Assembly: GCA_903858085.1 (NCBI GenBank)
Contig: CAIOHJ010000194.1
Coordinates: 1-20,108 of the forward strand
From: an uncultured Chloroflexota bacterium
Lineage (GTDB): Bacteria; Chloroflexota; Anaerolineae; Caldilineales; Caldilineaceae
Direction of reading: 5' to 3'
DNA: 20,108 bases
The notes beneath the pieces were generated by a model. That model saw nothing but the letters and a program-made list of their open reading frames with translations, ran no database searches and had not been told where the DNA came from. The translations under genes were made by a program, and so were the position numbers. This document shows, one piece after another, positions 18,815-20,108 of this stretch (its first letter is position 1; each line of letters begins with the position of its first letter).

Positions 18815-19768
18815 TTATTCCCCCACCAGCCCGGTCACAAAAGCCACTGGGTCAAAATACGCAAAATCGTCGACCTTCTCCCCAGTGCCGACAAAACGCA
18901 CCGGCACCCCCAGCTCCTGTTTGATGCTCAACACAGCCCCCCCCTTGCTGGTCCCATCCAGCTTGGTGAGCACGATCCCCGTGACCCCGGCCGACTCCCT
19001 GAAGGCTTTCGCCTGCACAATCGCATTCTGCCCGGTCGATGCATCCAACACCAGCAACGTCTCATGCGGGGCACGGTGCACCTGTTTGGCCGCCACCCCA
19101 CGCACCTTCTCCAGCTCCTTCATCAAGTTGAATTTGGTCTGCAGCCGCCCCGCAGTGTCGACAATCAAAAGGTCCGCCTTGCGGCTTTCCTGGCTGGCCC
19201 GAATCGCATCAAAAATGACCGCCCCAGGGTCAGAACCGGGCGCGTGGGCAATCACATCCACCCCAGCCCGTTCCCCCCAGACCTTGAGCTGGTCGATCGC
19301 CGCCGCCCGAAATGTGTCTGCAGCCCCCAGCACGACCTTGAGCCCCCGCCGCTTGTAGTAGGCCGCCATCTTGCCGATGGTGGTTGTCTTCCCCGCCCCG
19401 TTCACGCCAACCACCAACACCACGGTCAGAATGCGCGGCTCTTCAATGTGCAACGGCTCCTCCGTAGACAACAGGTTGACCATCTCCTGCTTGAGCACGG
19501 TGTAGGCGTCCCGGCTGGATTTGATGTTCTCCCGCTCGACCCGCGCCCGTGTCGCCTGCAACAGCGTCTGCGCTGCAGCCGAACCGACATCCCCCATGAC
19601 CAGAATCTCCTCCAGCTCTTCCCACAACCCAGCCGTAATCTCATTTTCTTGAAAAATAGCGCCGATACGCCCCAAAATGCCAGAACGGGTCTTTTGCAGA
19701 CTCTGTTCGAGCTTGAGCTCCTCCTGCGTTTTTTCTGACTGTGGTTTGCCAAACAATTTGCTGAACAC
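18815..19768 (-). CDS. ftsY: Signal recognition particle receptor FtsY
   Basis: SRP-type GTPase that docks SRP-ribosome complexes at the membrane for co-translational insertion. 317 residues with a short charged N-terminal part and no long acidic A domain, as is common outside proteobacteria. The N domain covers about 20-100 (GLWEELEEILVMGDVG). In the G domain, G1 is GVNGAGKTTT from 121, DTFRAAAIDQL starts at 151, DTAGR is at 204-208, TKLD at 268-271 and GTGEK at 294-298. The C-terminal FDPVAFVTGLVGE is typical. The start codon is GTG, with GGAG eight bases upstream. It is followed by prfB on the same strand. Confidence 0.96.
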   Translation of the reverse strand: MFSKLFGKPQSEKTQEELKLEQSLQKTRSGILGRIGAIFQENEITAGLWEELEEILVMGDVGSAAAQTLLQATRARVERENIKSSRDAYTVLKQEMVNLLSTEEPLHIEEPRILTVVLVVGVNGAGKTTTIGKMAAYYKRRGLKVVLGAADTFRAAAIDQLKVWGERAGVDVIAHAPGSDPGAVIFDAIRASQESRKADLLIVDTAGRLQTKFNLMKELEKVRGVAAKQVHRAPHETLLVLDASTGQNAIVQAKAFRESAGVTGIVLTKLDGTSKGGAVLSIKQELGVPVRFVGTGEKVDDFAYFDPVAFVTGLVGE

Positions 19769-20108
19769 GGTCTACTCTCCAGCGCTTTACAGGAATCGAG
19801 AACATTTTCTGGACAGTGTACCACAGCTGCCCAGAATCCCTGCTCCGCAACCCCTTTCGGCAATTTGCACTCTGTGCTAAATTTATGGCAAAATCGGCGA
19901 AAATTAACAACCGCCGAAACGCTGCTAGTAGACTGTCCATTGTCATTGTTTGGTTCGCATGTGCCGTGCGAGCAGATGACGCATGGGTATGTTGGCTAAA
20001 CATTCACCATTGACAGACCACCAGTGTCCTGTCACGCATCATTTGATAGCAAGCGTGTTGGGGAAGCGCCTTGTGCTTGGCGGTCAAATGTGATCGCAAG
20101 GGACACGC
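19769..20108. other. Intergenic region upstream of ftsY, no convincing complete gene
   Basis: 340 bases that look less GC-rich than the rest. On the minus strand an extended -10-like TGGTACACT (TACACT at 19820-19815) about 45 bases before ftsY is a weak promoter candidate without a good -35. A frame on the minus strand is open from the right edge to a TGA at 20006-20004 (34 codons, ending RDRTLVVCQW). It could be the tail of a gene such as a transposase, but 34 open codons are also expected by chance. A 65-codon plus-strand frame at 19816-20013 has no ribosome site or recognisable content and was not called. Confidence 0.4.

Noticed and set aside
19816..20013. 65-codon plus-strand frame upstream of ftsY
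   Set aside because: No ribosome site, no family resemblance, and length expected by chance.

Overview
The window is gene-dense, GC-rich bacterial DNA with about eleven intact protein genes and one gene cut by the left edge. No rRNA, tRNA or CRISPR array is visible. The best guess at the source is a Chloroflexota bacterium (Caldilineae/Anaerolineae type). That rests on the very long multidomain cell-wall proteins and overall gene style, is inference, and cannot be proven from this sequence. Housekeeping genes (miaB, scpA, prfB, ftsY) flank an accessory-looking middle, so this is chromosome.

Layout from left to right. Positions 1-1525 (+) hold the 3' part of miaB (tRNA modification). From 15149 down to 1530 a long run of minus-strand genes reads livJ, livH, livM, livG, livF, then two giant paralogous cell-wall enzymes, then scpA. 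livH/livM and livM/livG share ATGA stop/start overlaps, and the spacings from livF to the first wall gene and from the second wall gene to scpA are 23 bases each. The whole set is therefore plausibly one long transcript, with a strong nested stem-loop only between livJ and livH. The liv genes encode a complete branched-chain amino acid/amide ABC importer: lipoprotein receptor, two permeases, two ATPases.

The two large proteins share an N-terminal ~360-residue domain that looks like a clan-A glycoside hydrolase barrel with both catalytic glutamates. One (6269-9352) continues into five SH3-like repeats and a complete M23 endopeptidase. The other (2339-6208) continues into an Ig-like domain, three T7-lysozyme-type amidase domains (two with dismantled zinc sites, one intact), coiled coils between them and a C-terminal segment resembling cell-wall-binding repeat 2. 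Neither shows a signal peptide. Together they would cut glycan, stem peptide-glycan bond and cross-link, and they sit directly behind an amino-acid importer. This is the most interesting part of the window.

Divergently from livJ, across a 222-base promoter region with a perfect-match -10 on one side and a well-spaced promoter on the other, lie a secreted triple-LysM L,D-transpeptidase (15372-16523) and an aldo-keto reductase of the YghZ/Gpr type (16572-17588), ended by a 19-bp-stem terminator. The right part holds ftsY and prfB on the minus strand. prfB needs the classical RF2 programmed +1 frameshift, which gives a 365-residue protein. The last 340 bases carry no convincing complete gene; they may hold the end of an insertion sequence.
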